From positions 1 through 21,002 of the forward strand of contig JBDTCS010000171.1 of the NCBI GenBank assembly GCA_039923455.1: DNA of 21,002 bases. Reading direction: 5' to 3'. Both the position numbers and the translations under genes were made by a program. This stretch comes from JBDTCS01 sp039923455. GTDB taxonomy: Bacteria; Bacteroidota; Ignavibacteria; Palsa-1295. The notes below the pieces were generated by a model. The model was not told where the DNA came from, searched no databases, and worked only from the letters and a program-made list of their open reading frames with translations. Shown in pieces: positions 15,310 to 21,002 of this stretch. Position 1 is the first letter of the stretch; every line of letters starts with the position of its first letter.

Positions 15310-17760
15310 CTACTTTATCGAGAAGTACTTTGCAGTAGGATGATGACAGATGATAGCGGTCGTGGACTGCTCGGGCTCCAAATGATACTCTTCTGTGAGT
15401 GTAATCCCGACTCTTTCCGGCCGAATTAGCTCAAAAAGCTTCGTTTGATCCTCCAAATTTGGGCAAGCAGCATAACCGAACGAATACCTCGAGCCCTGAT
15501 AACCCTGGCTAAAGAGCCGTGTGATCTCTTTAGCGTCTTTTCCGCCAATTCCAAGCTCCGCACGCATCACCTTATGCCAATACTCGGCAAGTGCCTCGGC
15601 AGTCTCGACGGAGAGGCCGTGCATGAAGAGATAATCGGCGTATTGGTTCGATTCAAAGAGTTTTTGGGTGTACAGACTTGCCTCAGCGCCGACGGTCACA
15701 GACGAGAACGCAACGACATCCGGCCGGTTACAAGAAAAAACTTCCTCTTTTGTAAGAAAGAAATCCGAAATACAGAGCCTGCGAGCGGTTGGCTGCCGTG
15801 GAAACGTGAAACGCGTCCATTCTTCGAGGTTTTCCGGGTTCGAAGCATCGGCATTCGGCCAAGCAGTGTAGAACGCATCGGCCAAAAGGTTTTTTGGTTT
15901 CAGGACGACCAGATCATCGCCTTCACTCCAACACGGGAAATATCCGTAGGCAACCTTTGGATGCAGAATGTTATCACGTTTGGCTCGCAGCTTGATCTCA
16001 TTCAGCTTTGGCTTCGCAACCTCCAGAATCTGCTTGTCAAATTCTTCCTGCGTGCGTTTGCCACGACGCATCTGCCACTGACCACGGAATAACGCGACCT
16101 CATTCAGATACTCCCAAACTTTTTCGACACGAATATCCTCGACAACCTTCGATCCCCAAAATGGAGGAACAGGTGGCGGCACTTCACGCGTAACACTACT
16201 CGTGCGCTCTAATTTTTCGACACCCGCATCGATCTCGGTTTTTCGAACAGCGATCGGATAATCCGCTTGCTCTTCTTGAATCTCTTCCAGCTCCAGACTT
16301 TTTTCAAGCGATGAACTTTGCTTCGTCAACGAACTTTGATTCGTCGACGAACTTTGATCCGTCAACGAACTTTGCTTCGTCAACGAACTTCGCTTCTTCA
16401 TCCAGGGCAGCGAACGACTTGCGAGCAAAAGTTTTGCTTCCATTCCGGTCGCGGTGTCAAGCGCTTCTTCGTGATCATCACGCCATGCTTTGATCTTTGC
16501 AAGATGTTCGGCTTCATGCGCGTAGCTCAAACCTGGCAACCAAACCTTCAGCGATGGAGCCTCGCCTTCGCGTAAAAACTCTTCCTCGCTCACACTCCGA
16601 AGCGCAGCATCAAAAAGTGCTCGCGTGATTTGGAGTGCTTCCAAAAGATCTTGTTTCGAATCGCGTGCTTCTTCTTGAATGAGTCGCACATTTATCGCAT
16701 CCGCAATTGCGCCGGTAACTGGCGCGACGGGTGTACCCGCACGCAACAATGCAATTCGTTCAACGCCGATCTTCTCCCAACCAACAATATGCGAAAGCAC
16801 ATTCGCGAGCGACCACTCATTGAATGCCTTCGGAAGAAAATATTCTTCTTCATCAATTTCGTCAAGCGTTCGAAGCAACTCGTTGCGCACTTCTTCCATG
16901 CGCACAAGCATCTCCGCAAGTGTCTCGGGCTCTGCAACGGCAACTACTGTAGTATCAACATCGAGCGTACCGGCCTTGAGCTTCTCCATAAAGTGGAGAC
17001 CATCGAATGCATCCTGCGCATACGCAACGTGACCATCATACAGCGCACGAAGATCGCGCTCCACAAATTTCCGTGTAAGCGCAGCACCACCGAGCACAAC
17101 CGGAATCGCAATCTCGCGAGCACGCATCAGCTCAAGATTCTCCTTCATGATCGCAGTCGATTTCACGAGCAACCCCGACATTCCGATCGCGTCTGCTTTC
17201 TCTCTTTCGACTGCTTCGAGCATCGCCTGCAAACCAACCTTGATACCGAGATTCACAACCCGATATCCATTGTTGGTGAGAATTATATCGACGAGATTTT
17301 TTCCGATATCATGCACATCACCTTTCACAGTCGCAAGCACGATCACACCCTTCGAACTTTCCCCCTCGACCTTCTCCATAAACGGCTCAAGATATTTCAC
17401 CGCCGCCTTCATCGTTTCAGCAGATTGCAACACGAACGGCAGCTGCATCTCACCCGAGCCAAAAAGCTCACCAACGACTTTCATACCATCGAGCAAAAAC
17501 ACGTTGATGATATCCAGCGCAGGATGTTTGCGAAGCGCACGTGCAAGATCATCATCGATGCCGAGCTTATCGCCATCAATAATGCGCTGCTTCAGCTTCT
17601 CTTCGATCGGAAGATTTTTATTTGACGAAGCCTCTTTCTTAATCGCCTTTGCATCAGCGTAGTGCGCAAGAAATTCTTTAAGCGGATCGAACGTAACAAC
17701 CGTATCATTCCGCCGTGTGAGATCTTCGTTCGCTGCGTCCGTGCTCTTCGTGTTTGCCAT
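15310..17760 (-). CDS. metH: Methionine synthase C-terminal half: cobalamin and AdoMet-activation domains with DinB-like insert
   Basis: In full-length MetH these domains bind methylcobalamin and reactivate it with AdoMet. Here 816 residues carry a B12 cap domain (about 50-130), a Rossmann B12 domain (about 137-265) with the ligand motif DVHDIG (His150) and GMSGLL, then at about 283-430 a DinB-like four-helix bundle with a possible metal triad His324, His415, His419 (LSHIVGW, AHEAEHL). A hexapeptide-repeat linker (about 458-485) precedes the activation domain (about 535-816) with RYSFGYAACP (758-767), LEPEQSTTAI and HHPTAKYF. The N-terminal homocysteine and folate domains (about 650 residues in E. 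coli) are absent, and no frame for them lies upstream. Those activities must come from another protein if it works as MetH. The start is ATG at 17760. Symbol refers to the domain family only. Confidence 0.85.
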   Translation of the reverse strand: MANTKSTDAANEDLTRRNDTVVTFDPLKEFLAHYADAKAIKKEASSNKNLPIEEKLKQRIIDGDKLGIDDDLARALRKHPALDIINVFLLDGMKVVGELFGSGEMQLPFVLQSAETMKAAVKYLEPFMEKVEGESSKGVIVLATVKGDVHDIGKNLVDIILTNNGYRVVNLGIKVGLQAMLEAVEREKADAIGMSGLLVKSTAIMKENLELMRAREIAIPVVLGGAALTRKFVERDLRALYDGHVAYAQDAFDGLHFMEKLKAGTLDVDTTVVAVAEPETLAEMLVRMEEVRNELLRTLDEIDEEEYFLPKAFNEWSLANVLSHIVGWEKIGVERIALLRAGTPVAPVTGAIADAINVRLIQEEARDSKQDLLEALQITRALFDAALRSVSEEEFLREGEAPSLKVWLPGLSYAHEAEHLAKIKAWRDDHEEALDTATGMEAKLLLASRSLPWMKKRSSLTKQSSLTDQSSSTNQSSLTKQSSSLEKSLELEEIQEEQADYPIAVRKTEIDAGVEKLERTSSVTREVPPPVPPFWGSKVVEDIRVEKVWEYLNEVALFRGQWQMRRGKRTQEEFDKQILEVAKPKLNEIKLRAKRDNILHPKVAYGYFPCWSEGDDLVVLKPKNLLADAFYTAWPNADASNPENLEEWTRFTFPRQPTARRLCISDFFLTKEEVFSCNRPDVVAFSSVTVGAEASLYTQKLFESNQYADYLFMHGLSVETAEALAEYWHKVMRAELGIGGKDAKEITRLFSQGYQGSRYSFGYAACPNLEDQTKLFELIRPERVGITLTEEYHLEPEQSTTAIICHHPTAKYFSIK
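16313..16399 (-). repeat. 18-bp tandem repeat inside the metH-like gene
   Basis: Four full copies of an 18-bp unit, GAACTTTGCTTCGTCAAC on the plus strand, with 1-3 differences, plus a degenerate partial fifth. Read on the minus strand they encode hexapeptides of the type SSLTKQ/SSLTDQ/SSSTNQ, forming a flexible linker between the DinB-like insert and the activation domain. Whole repeats change length without shifting frame. Confidence 0.9.
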
Positions 17761-17768
17761 GTATAATT

Positions 17769-17820
17769 AAAAAACCCCGGTAATGTTCGACACTTGTTGT
17801 AAAGGTCGACGCACCAGGGT
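17769..17820 (-). terminator. Attenuator-like terminator hairpin ahead of the metH-like gene
   Basis: On the minus-strand RNA, ACCCUGGU (17820-17813) pairs with ACCGGGGU (17781-17774), using one G-U wobble that would be a C-A mismatch on the plus strand, so the minus RNA is the likely functional one. An inner GUCGAC/GUCGAAC stem extends it, and a U-run follows directly. The U-run ends 8 bases before the ATG. Confidence 0.55.
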
Positions 17821-17860
17821 CTGAAAACTCTTACCGAATTGGTAGTGGCGTCGACGCTTT
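17801..17860 (-). promoter_or_regulatory. Alternative stem overlapping the terminator (possible antiterminator)
   Basis: On the minus strand, AAAGCGTCGACGC (17860-17848) can pair with GCGTCGACCTTT (17812-17801) with a single bulge, enclosing a TACC/GGTA hairpin at 17832-17844. This uses bases needed for the inner terminator stem, so the two folds exclude each other. Two more hairpins lie upstream: CGTGGTG/CGCCACG (17906-17875) and ACCG/CGGT (17930-17916). I do not recognise a known SAM or cobalamin riboswitch consensus. Confidence 0.45.
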
Positions 17861-17947
17861 AGCGCATTCTTTTACGTGGCGGCAAGCTATCGTTCAAAGC
17901 ACCACGAGTATAGTCACCGGATTAAACGGTATCGGAGGAGGGAGAGT

Positions 17948-18439
17948 TCAACGTGAGCTCGGTATTACGCCCGGGCTTTCGAGCTTCATCTTAAAATGGG
18001 TCAGCATCTCACCGCACAACCGAAACCCGAGCCGATCATACAGCGCTTGTGCGCGGGCATTACCTTTTTCGACATGAAGATACGCGACCTTCCCCGTTGT
18101 TCGCACTTCCTCCAGTTGCGGCTCGATCACCTGTTGGCCGATTCCTTGCGATTGATGCTCCGGCAGAATCGCGATATCGATAAATAGCATCTCGTCAGGC
18201 CTCGAAGCATAGATGTATCGCCCAATGGGCTTCGTATCACGTTCGATCAGCATGACTCGCGCGTCCGGAAAATTCTTTGCATAGTCCTCGCGCTGCAGCT
18301 CGACTTGCCGGACGATCATCGATGTGCGTTGCTCCGGTGTGACGGGCATGAGTCGGAATCGCTCTTGCCACGTTGCAGTCATGAGCTCGATCTCAAATGG
18401 CCGATCGTTTGCGCGAACAGGACGAAGTGTAATGTGCAT
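17948..18439 (-). CDS. GNAT family N-acetyltransferase
   Basis: Acyl-CoA-dependent acetyltransferase of 163 residues; substrate unknown. The acetyl-CoA-binding motif A is FIDIAILPEHQSQGIGQQVI, with the Q/RxxGxG/A loop as QSQGIG, followed by motif B around VEKGNARAQALYDRLGFRL, where the Asn and Tyr are typical of the family. Motif order and length are standard. The frame opens with a TTG two codons upstream; the ATG at 18439 (MHITLRPVRANDR) is the better start, three bases after a TATTTTTG box. It is upstream of the metH-like gene on the same strand with a 187-base structured gap between, so co-regulation is uncertain. Confidence 0.88.
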   Translation of the reverse strand: MHITLRPVRANDRPFEIELMTATWQERFRLMPVTPEQRTSMIVRQVELQREDYAKNFPDARVMLIERDTKPIGRYIYASRPDEMLFIDIAILPEHQSQGIGQQVIEPQLEEVRTTGKVAYLHVEKGNARAQALYDRLGFRLCGEMLTHFKMKLESPGVIPSSR

Positions 18440-18442
18440 CCT

Positions 18443-18450
18443 CAAAAATA
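18443..18450 (-). promoter_or_regulatory. Candidate Bacteroidota-type -7 box for the GNAT gene
   Basis: On the minus strand TATTTTTG fits TAnnTTTG and ends three bases before the ATG, implying a leaderless transcript. No good TTTG is seen at the -33 distance. Confidence 0.35.
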
Positions 18451-18491
18451 CGAAAGTATATCACCAACACTTTGGCGAACTCGGACAGCCA

Positions 18492-18524
18492 CAAAAAAAA
18501 GGTCGGCAGATCACTCTGCCGACC
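18492..18524 (-). terminator. Intrinsic terminator of the secreted-protein gene
   Basis: GGTCGGCAGA and TCTGCCGACC form a perfect 10-bp stem around TCAC; on the minus strand a run of T follows. It ends the gene whose stop is at 18549. Confidence 0.9.
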
Positions 18525-18548
18525 ATAGAATAGCATAGAAACCTAAGA

Positions 18549-19208
18549 TTAGGGTCTACCAAAGATTGTAACGGCAATCGGCAGATCAGTTGCCACACCG
18601 GAGGTATTGAAAGTGTGAAATGCAATCGTGCTCGAACTCGTCACCGTAGACGTGACAAAACCCGGTGTCGCGCCCGTGACAGTTGCAGTTGCACACAGAT
18701 TGTTGTAGCTCGCATTCAAGGTAACAACGTAAGTACCCCCGAACGACCACTGCAGGCTGCTTACGTTGAACGAGGCTGGAAAAGGAGAGAAGACGGGAGC
18801 CAACGTCGCCCAACAAATTGGCGTATTATCTGCGAACAAGCCTCCCACGGTTCCAGTGTTCGGACCATTCGTCGTGTGTATCGAATACCCACTCGTGAGC
18901 CCTGTGCCATTGTTCGTGATTGCATTCGAACTCTCCCACATGTTGGAAACATTGTTCCAGCGCAATGTGGATCCGGCTGCGGTGCCATTCGGAACTGTGC
19001 TACTCGCAGCGTTCGGAAGTGCGAACGTGGTGTTGCTCGCTGGTCCCGCACCTGGTCCGGGAAAGGTGATCGTAACGGTATGCGCCGGTGTCAGGCCATC
19101 ATCAAGAATTATCGAATTCGCACCGAGCACACGATTCTGTGCAATGCCGGAAGTAGCGCCGAACTGTGCGAGCGCCAAAAACAAAAATACTGCGGTGATC
19201 TTTTTCAT
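18549..19208 (-). CDS. Secreted Ala/Thr/Asn-rich protein of unknown function
   Basis: A 219-residue protein with a signal peptide (MKKITAVFLFLALAQFGATS, probable cleavage after IAQ at residue 24). The mature part has few charged residues and is rich in Thr, Ser, Asn, Ala and Gly. A segment ALPNAASSTVPNGTAAGSTL followed by RWNNVSNMWESS at about 63-94 resembles the short strand-turn units of fibre-like surface proteins. The C-terminal half (YVVTLNASYNNLCATATVTG, TIAFHTFNTSG) looks like a small beta-sandwich or trimeric head. No enzyme motif is seen and I do not recognise a named family. The frame is open upstream to 19358, but the signal peptide sets ATG 19208; in-frame ATGs at 19223 and 19238, created by a 15-bp duplication, are alternatives. 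It shares orientation with the tail-collar genes upstream, which suggests a surface or appendage role, as inference only. Confidence 0.72.
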   Translation of the reverse strand: MKKITAVFLFLALAQFGATSGIAQNRVLGANSIILDDGLTPAHTVTITFPGPGAGPASNTTFALPNAASSTVPNGTAAGSTLRWNNVSNMWESSNAITNNGTGLTSGYSIHTTNGPNTGTVGGLFADNTPICWATLAPVFSPFPASFNVSSLQWSFGGTYVVTLNASYNNLCATATVTGATPGFVTSTVTSSSTIAFHTFNTSGVATDLPIAVTIFGRP

Positions 19209-19210
19209 AG

Positions 19211-19240
19211 AACTTTGAAGCATAAAACTTTGAAGCATAA
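19211..19240 (-). repeat. Perfect 15-bp tandem duplication at the 5' end of the secreted-protein gene
   Basis: AACTTTGAAGCATAA occurs twice in succession (19211-19225, 19226-19240), two bases before the start codon of the minus-strand gene. Each copy contains an in-frame ATG, so the duplication multiplies possible start codons. Confidence 0.9.
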
Positions 19241-19281
19241 AAAATTGTGATGCAAACTTTTTGGAAAGCGAGCTGTGATAC

Positions 19282-19725
19282 TTATTTACTATTGCCGACC
19301 GGCTGAGCAGGTGTAGCAGTTGGTGTGAACGTAATCGCGTTAACATGCCCACTGGCATCTTTTGTTAGGGTAAAACGCGGATCGCGTTCCATGTTGATAG
19401 CAGAGCCGGATGTTGTCGAAGCGCTTTGCGCAACCGCAGTAGGCACTGGTGCTCCGATCCGAGTAAGCGTAGCACTCGTTGCCGTTCGCTGGATTGTATA
19501 TCCGACTGGAGCGGTATTGCTGATTACCGATACGGGATGTGCTGCATTCGCTTGGCCGGAATTTGCAGTTGGCGTAGCATCCACGCGATGCAAAGTTGCC
19601 CCGGTTGCTGTACGCTCCAGAACGAACCCAGCAGGAACCTCAGAATTAGTCGCAGATGTCTGCGCGTGTGCCGATGCACTCGCTACAAGCATACCAGCGA
19701 AAAGGAAAATAGCTATCGTTTTCAT
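19282..19725 (-). CDS. Small secreted protein with duplicated RTATxATL motif
   Basis: A 147-residue protein with a signal peptide (MKTIAIFLFAGMLVASASAH, cleavage near AQ22). Two copies of a 19-residue unit are visible: VPAGFVLERTATGATLHRV at 30-48 and APVGYTIQRTATSATLTRI at 72-90, with consensus P-x-G-[FY]-x-[LI]-x-RTAT-x-ATL-x-R-[VI]. A third, much weaker version may be RFTLTKDASGHVNAITF at about 117-133. Linkers between are Ala/Thr/Ser/Pro-rich. I do not recognise the motif as a named family. The ATG at 19725 is a clear start; a TATATTTG box lies about 35 bases upstream. It is followed after 73 bases by another small secreted-protein gene and no terminator is seen between them, so the two may be co-transcribed. 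Confidence 0.75.
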   Translation of the reverse strand: MKTIAIFLFAGMLVASASAHAQTSATNSEVPAGFVLERTATGATLHRVDATPTANSGQANAAHPVSVISNTAPVGYTIQRTATSATLTRIGAPVPTAVAQSASTTSGSAINMERDPRFTLTKDASGHVNAITFTPTATPAQPVGNSK

Positions 19726-19761
19726 TTTGTAGGCAGATGAGTAGTTAAATCTTATCTAATA

Positions 19762-19769
19762 CAAATATA
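19762..19769 (-). promoter_or_regulatory. Candidate Bacteroidota-type -7 box
   Basis: TATATTTG on the minus strand matches TAnnTTTG exactly and lies 36 bases before the ATG at 19725, so a short 5' leader is expected. A -33 TTTG is not evident. Confidence 0.4.
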
Positions 19770-19813
19770 GGCAACAATCAGGGGCCGAGGCCTTGCGTTC
19801 CGGATATGGCACT

Positions 19814-19847
19814 AAAAAAACGGTCGGTAACCGAAGTCACCGACCGT
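19814..19847 (-). terminator. Intrinsic terminator of the tail-collar gene
   Basis: ACGGTCGGT and ACCGACCGT form a 9-bp stem around a 10-base loop, followed on the minus strand by a T-run. It ends the gene stopping at 19901. Its GGTCGG/CCGACC core is the same as in the terminator at 18501-18524. Confidence 0.88.
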
Positions 19848-19900
19848 CTCACTCATTAACGAAAACAGTATCAACGAAAACAATCTTTACGAAGACTATC

Positions 19901-20428
19901 TTAATTGCGTGATGGGAAAATTCCCTGAGACGCAATACAGAAATTGATCACAAGATAAGGCTCCATATTGTTGTGCGCCTGACCGGATCCGCTTGCACCG
20001 ATTGACTGCGCGTTCATAGTCGAATCGGGAGTGGCAGCAGGTGCGTAGAAACTCGTCTTATTCTGAGATTCATTCGCAAGAAAATTGCCTGGTGTCACGC
20101 GGCTTGAGCCTGATGCGTTCACAGAATTCAGCAAGTGATTGTGCTGTGGCATCTCATTGGTAATGAGCGTATGACGCTCTTCGCCCAGCACCTCACCGAT
20201 CACGTACGAGTTCAGCCCAGGACCCTGTCCTTGATGAAGGCCCCCACGACCGCGAAGGTCGGGAAGTGCAAAGGTTGTGGTTCCATTACCGCCGTAAAAT
20301 GTACCAAGCAGCGAAAAGAGCGCTGTATTCTGCGCGATAGATAGAAGCTGTCCATCGCACGTATAATAGCCTCTTGGGGCGAAGTTGAACCCCACCATGA
20401 TGATCTGTCCTAAAAACGGTTCTGACAT
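19901..20428 (-). CDS. Phage tail collar domain protein (microcystin-dependent protein-like)
   Basis: A 175-residue protein of the tail-collar/MdpB-like type. The N-terminal collar domain reads FLGQIIMVGFNFAPRGYYTC, DGQLLSIAQNTALFSLLGT, YGGNGTTTFALPDLRGR; the C-terminal part has the signature MPQHNH at about residue 94 and ends HNNMEPYLVINFCIASQGIF, all at usual family length. In phages the domain forms part of a receptor-binding fibre; homologues in Bacteroidota chromosomes occur in small tandem groups without other phage genes, and their role is not established. No signal peptide is seen. The ATG at 20428 follows GGAG by nine bases. It is downstream of a paralogue on the same strand and ends at its own terminator. 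Confidence 0.9.
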   Translation of the reverse strand: MSEPFLGQIIMVGFNFAPRGYYTCDGQLLSIAQNTALFSLLGTFYGGNGTTTFALPDLRGRGGLHQGQGPGLNSYVIGEVLGEERHTLITNEMPQHNHLLNSVNASGSSRVTPGNFLANESQNKTSFYAPAATPDSTMNAQSIGASGSGQAHNNMEPYLVINFCIASQGIFPSRN

Positions 20429-20483
20429 AATTCTATTCTCCGAAATTTACACTTTTTTTTATTAGGCGCCTGTAACCCGAGCC

Positions 20484-21002
20484 TTAGTTTCTGGAAGGGA
20501 AGATGCCTTCAAGAGCGATACAATAATTAATCACCAGCGAAGGCTGCATATTATTATGCGGTTGATTCCCTCCGGCTTGTCCGATCGAAGCGGCGTTCAA
20601 ACTCGCGCTTGGGCTTGCTGCCGGAGCGTAGAAGCTCGTCTTGTTCTGGGATTCGTTGCCAAGAAAATTTCCCGGTGCAGTACGGCTTGATCCCGAAGCA
20701 TTCACAGCGTTGAGTACGTGATTATGCTGAGGCATCTGCGAACTGATGAGCGTGACGCTTTCCGTGCCCGCAACCTCTCCCATCGTGCGATTGGTAAGCC
20801 CGGATCCCTGCCCTTGATGCAAGCCAAAACGACCGCGAAGGTCGGGTAGTCCGAAGGTCGTCTGTCCATTGCCACCGTAGGTGGTGCCAAGAAGCGAAAA
20901 GAGTGCTGTGTTCTGCGCGATAGACATTAGCTGTCCATCACAAGTAGCGTAACCTCGAGGGGCGAAGTTAAACCCCGCTGAGATGATCTGTCCAATAAAC
21001 GG
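20484..21002 (-). CDS. Second phage tail collar domain protein, 5' end outside the window
   Basis: Paralogue of the neighbouring collar gene, running off the window edge; about 172 residues are present and only a few N-terminal ones should be missing, judging by alignment with its neighbour (PFIGQIISAGFNFAPRGYAT corresponds to PFLGQIIMVGFNFAPRGYYT). It keeps DGQLMSIAQNTALFSLLGT, LPDLRGRFGLHQGQG, MPQHNH and the terminal HNNMQPSLVINYCIA...GIFPSRN. An internal ATG at 20927 is not the start, since homology continues upstream of it. The two proteins agree over most positions, with differences concentrated in the middle (for example GEVAGTESVTLISSQ versus GEVLGEERHTLITNE). The 55-base gap between the two genes has no terminator, so one transcript is likely. 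Confidence 0.9.
   Translation of the reverse strand, partial: PFIGQIISAGFNFAPRGYATCDGQLMSIAQNTALFSLLGTTYGGNGQTTFGLPDLRGRFGLHQGQGSGLTNRTMGEVAGTESVTLISSQMPQHNHVLNAVNASGSSRTAPGNFLGNESQNKTSFYAPAASPSASLNAASIGQAGGNQPHNNMQPSLVINYCIALEGIFPSRN

Noticed and set aside
16313..16399. CRISPR array
   Set aside because: Repeats are 18 bp, directly adjacent with no spacers, in frame within a coding region.
16630..17625. Long plus-strand open frame (331 codons) opposite the metH-like gene
   Set aside because: It is antisense to conserved cobalamin-domain codons, has a Cys/His/Arg-rich composition with no motif, and reflects codon bias of the real gene.
17761..17947. Known SAM-I or cobalamin riboswitch
   Set aside because: The conserved SAM-I core and the B12-box sequence were looked for on the minus strand and not found; only generic terminator/antiterminator pairing is supported.
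19211..19240. Insertion-sequence end or attachment site
   Set aside because: A simple 15-bp tandem duplication with no inverted repeats, transposase or integrase nearby; slippage explains it.
19209..19358. Longer form of the secreted-protein gene from 19358
   Set aside because: It would overlap the upstream gene and place the signal peptide 50 residues inside the protein.
19901..21002. Prophage
   Set aside because: Only collar-domain genes are present; no capsid, portal, terminase, lysis or integrase gene is visible, and such collar pairs occur as ordinary chromosomal genes.

Overview
The window looks like ordinary chromosome from a Gram-negative member of the FCB group, most like the Chlorobi/Ignavibacteria/Kapabacteria side of Bacteroidota. 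The grounds are a C-terminal type IX secretion (T9SS) sorting-type domain on an Omp28-like protein, a fused anti-sigma/outer-membrane-barrel protein beside an ECF sigma factor, a long RpoZ/Rpb6-type omega subunit, the scarcity of Shine-Dalgarno sequences, and TAnnTTTG (-7 type) promoter boxes close to several start codons. I see no rRNA, tRNA, CRISPR array, insertion sequence or intact prophage. The taxonomic placement is inference; no 16S gene is present.

Layout. (1) 120-4242, plus strand: a three-gene operon with 4-base ATGA overlaps. It encodes an ECF sigma factor, a membrane protein with an anti-sigma-like N-terminus, one transmembrane helix, a long linker and a C-terminal beta-barrel-like region, and a lipoprotein with beta-propeller-type repeats. 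(2) 4324-8863, plus strand: alpha/beta hydrolase, TrmH-type RNA 2'-O-methyltransferase, a large VWA-domain membrane protein (TTG start) and a small secreted protein. (3) A bidirectional terminator at 8942-8972, then the minus-strand housekeeping set dnaB-gmk-rpoZ (11497 down to 8997). (4) 11771-12868, plus strand: an AhpE/BCP-type peroxiredoxin and a single-domain rhodanese, closed by a perfect 42-bp palindrome that serves as terminator on both strands. (5) 13023-18439, minus strand: a secreted Omp28-like thioredoxin-fold protein with T9SS sorting domain, an unusual C-terminal-half methionine synthase (cobalamin domain, DinB-like insert, repetitive linker, AdoMet activation domain) and a GNAT acetyltransferase. 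The leader in front of the methionine synthase half can fold as a terminator/antiterminator pair. (6) 18492-21002, minus strand: a cluster of small exported or surface proteins, namely a secreted Ala/Thr/Asn-rich protein, a secreted protein with a duplicated RTATxATL motif, and two tandem phage-tail-collar (microcystin-dependent protein-like) genes, the second cut by the window end.

Most worth a second look: the split MetH with an inserted DinB-like metal-site domain and its attenuator-like leader; the one-polypeptide anti-sigma/TM/barrel protein co-encoded with an ECF sigma factor; and the small surface-protein cluster next to tail-collar paralogues. Start codons were moved from the longest possible reading frame where signal peptides, family starts or ATG codons argued for it; those choices are stated per gene.
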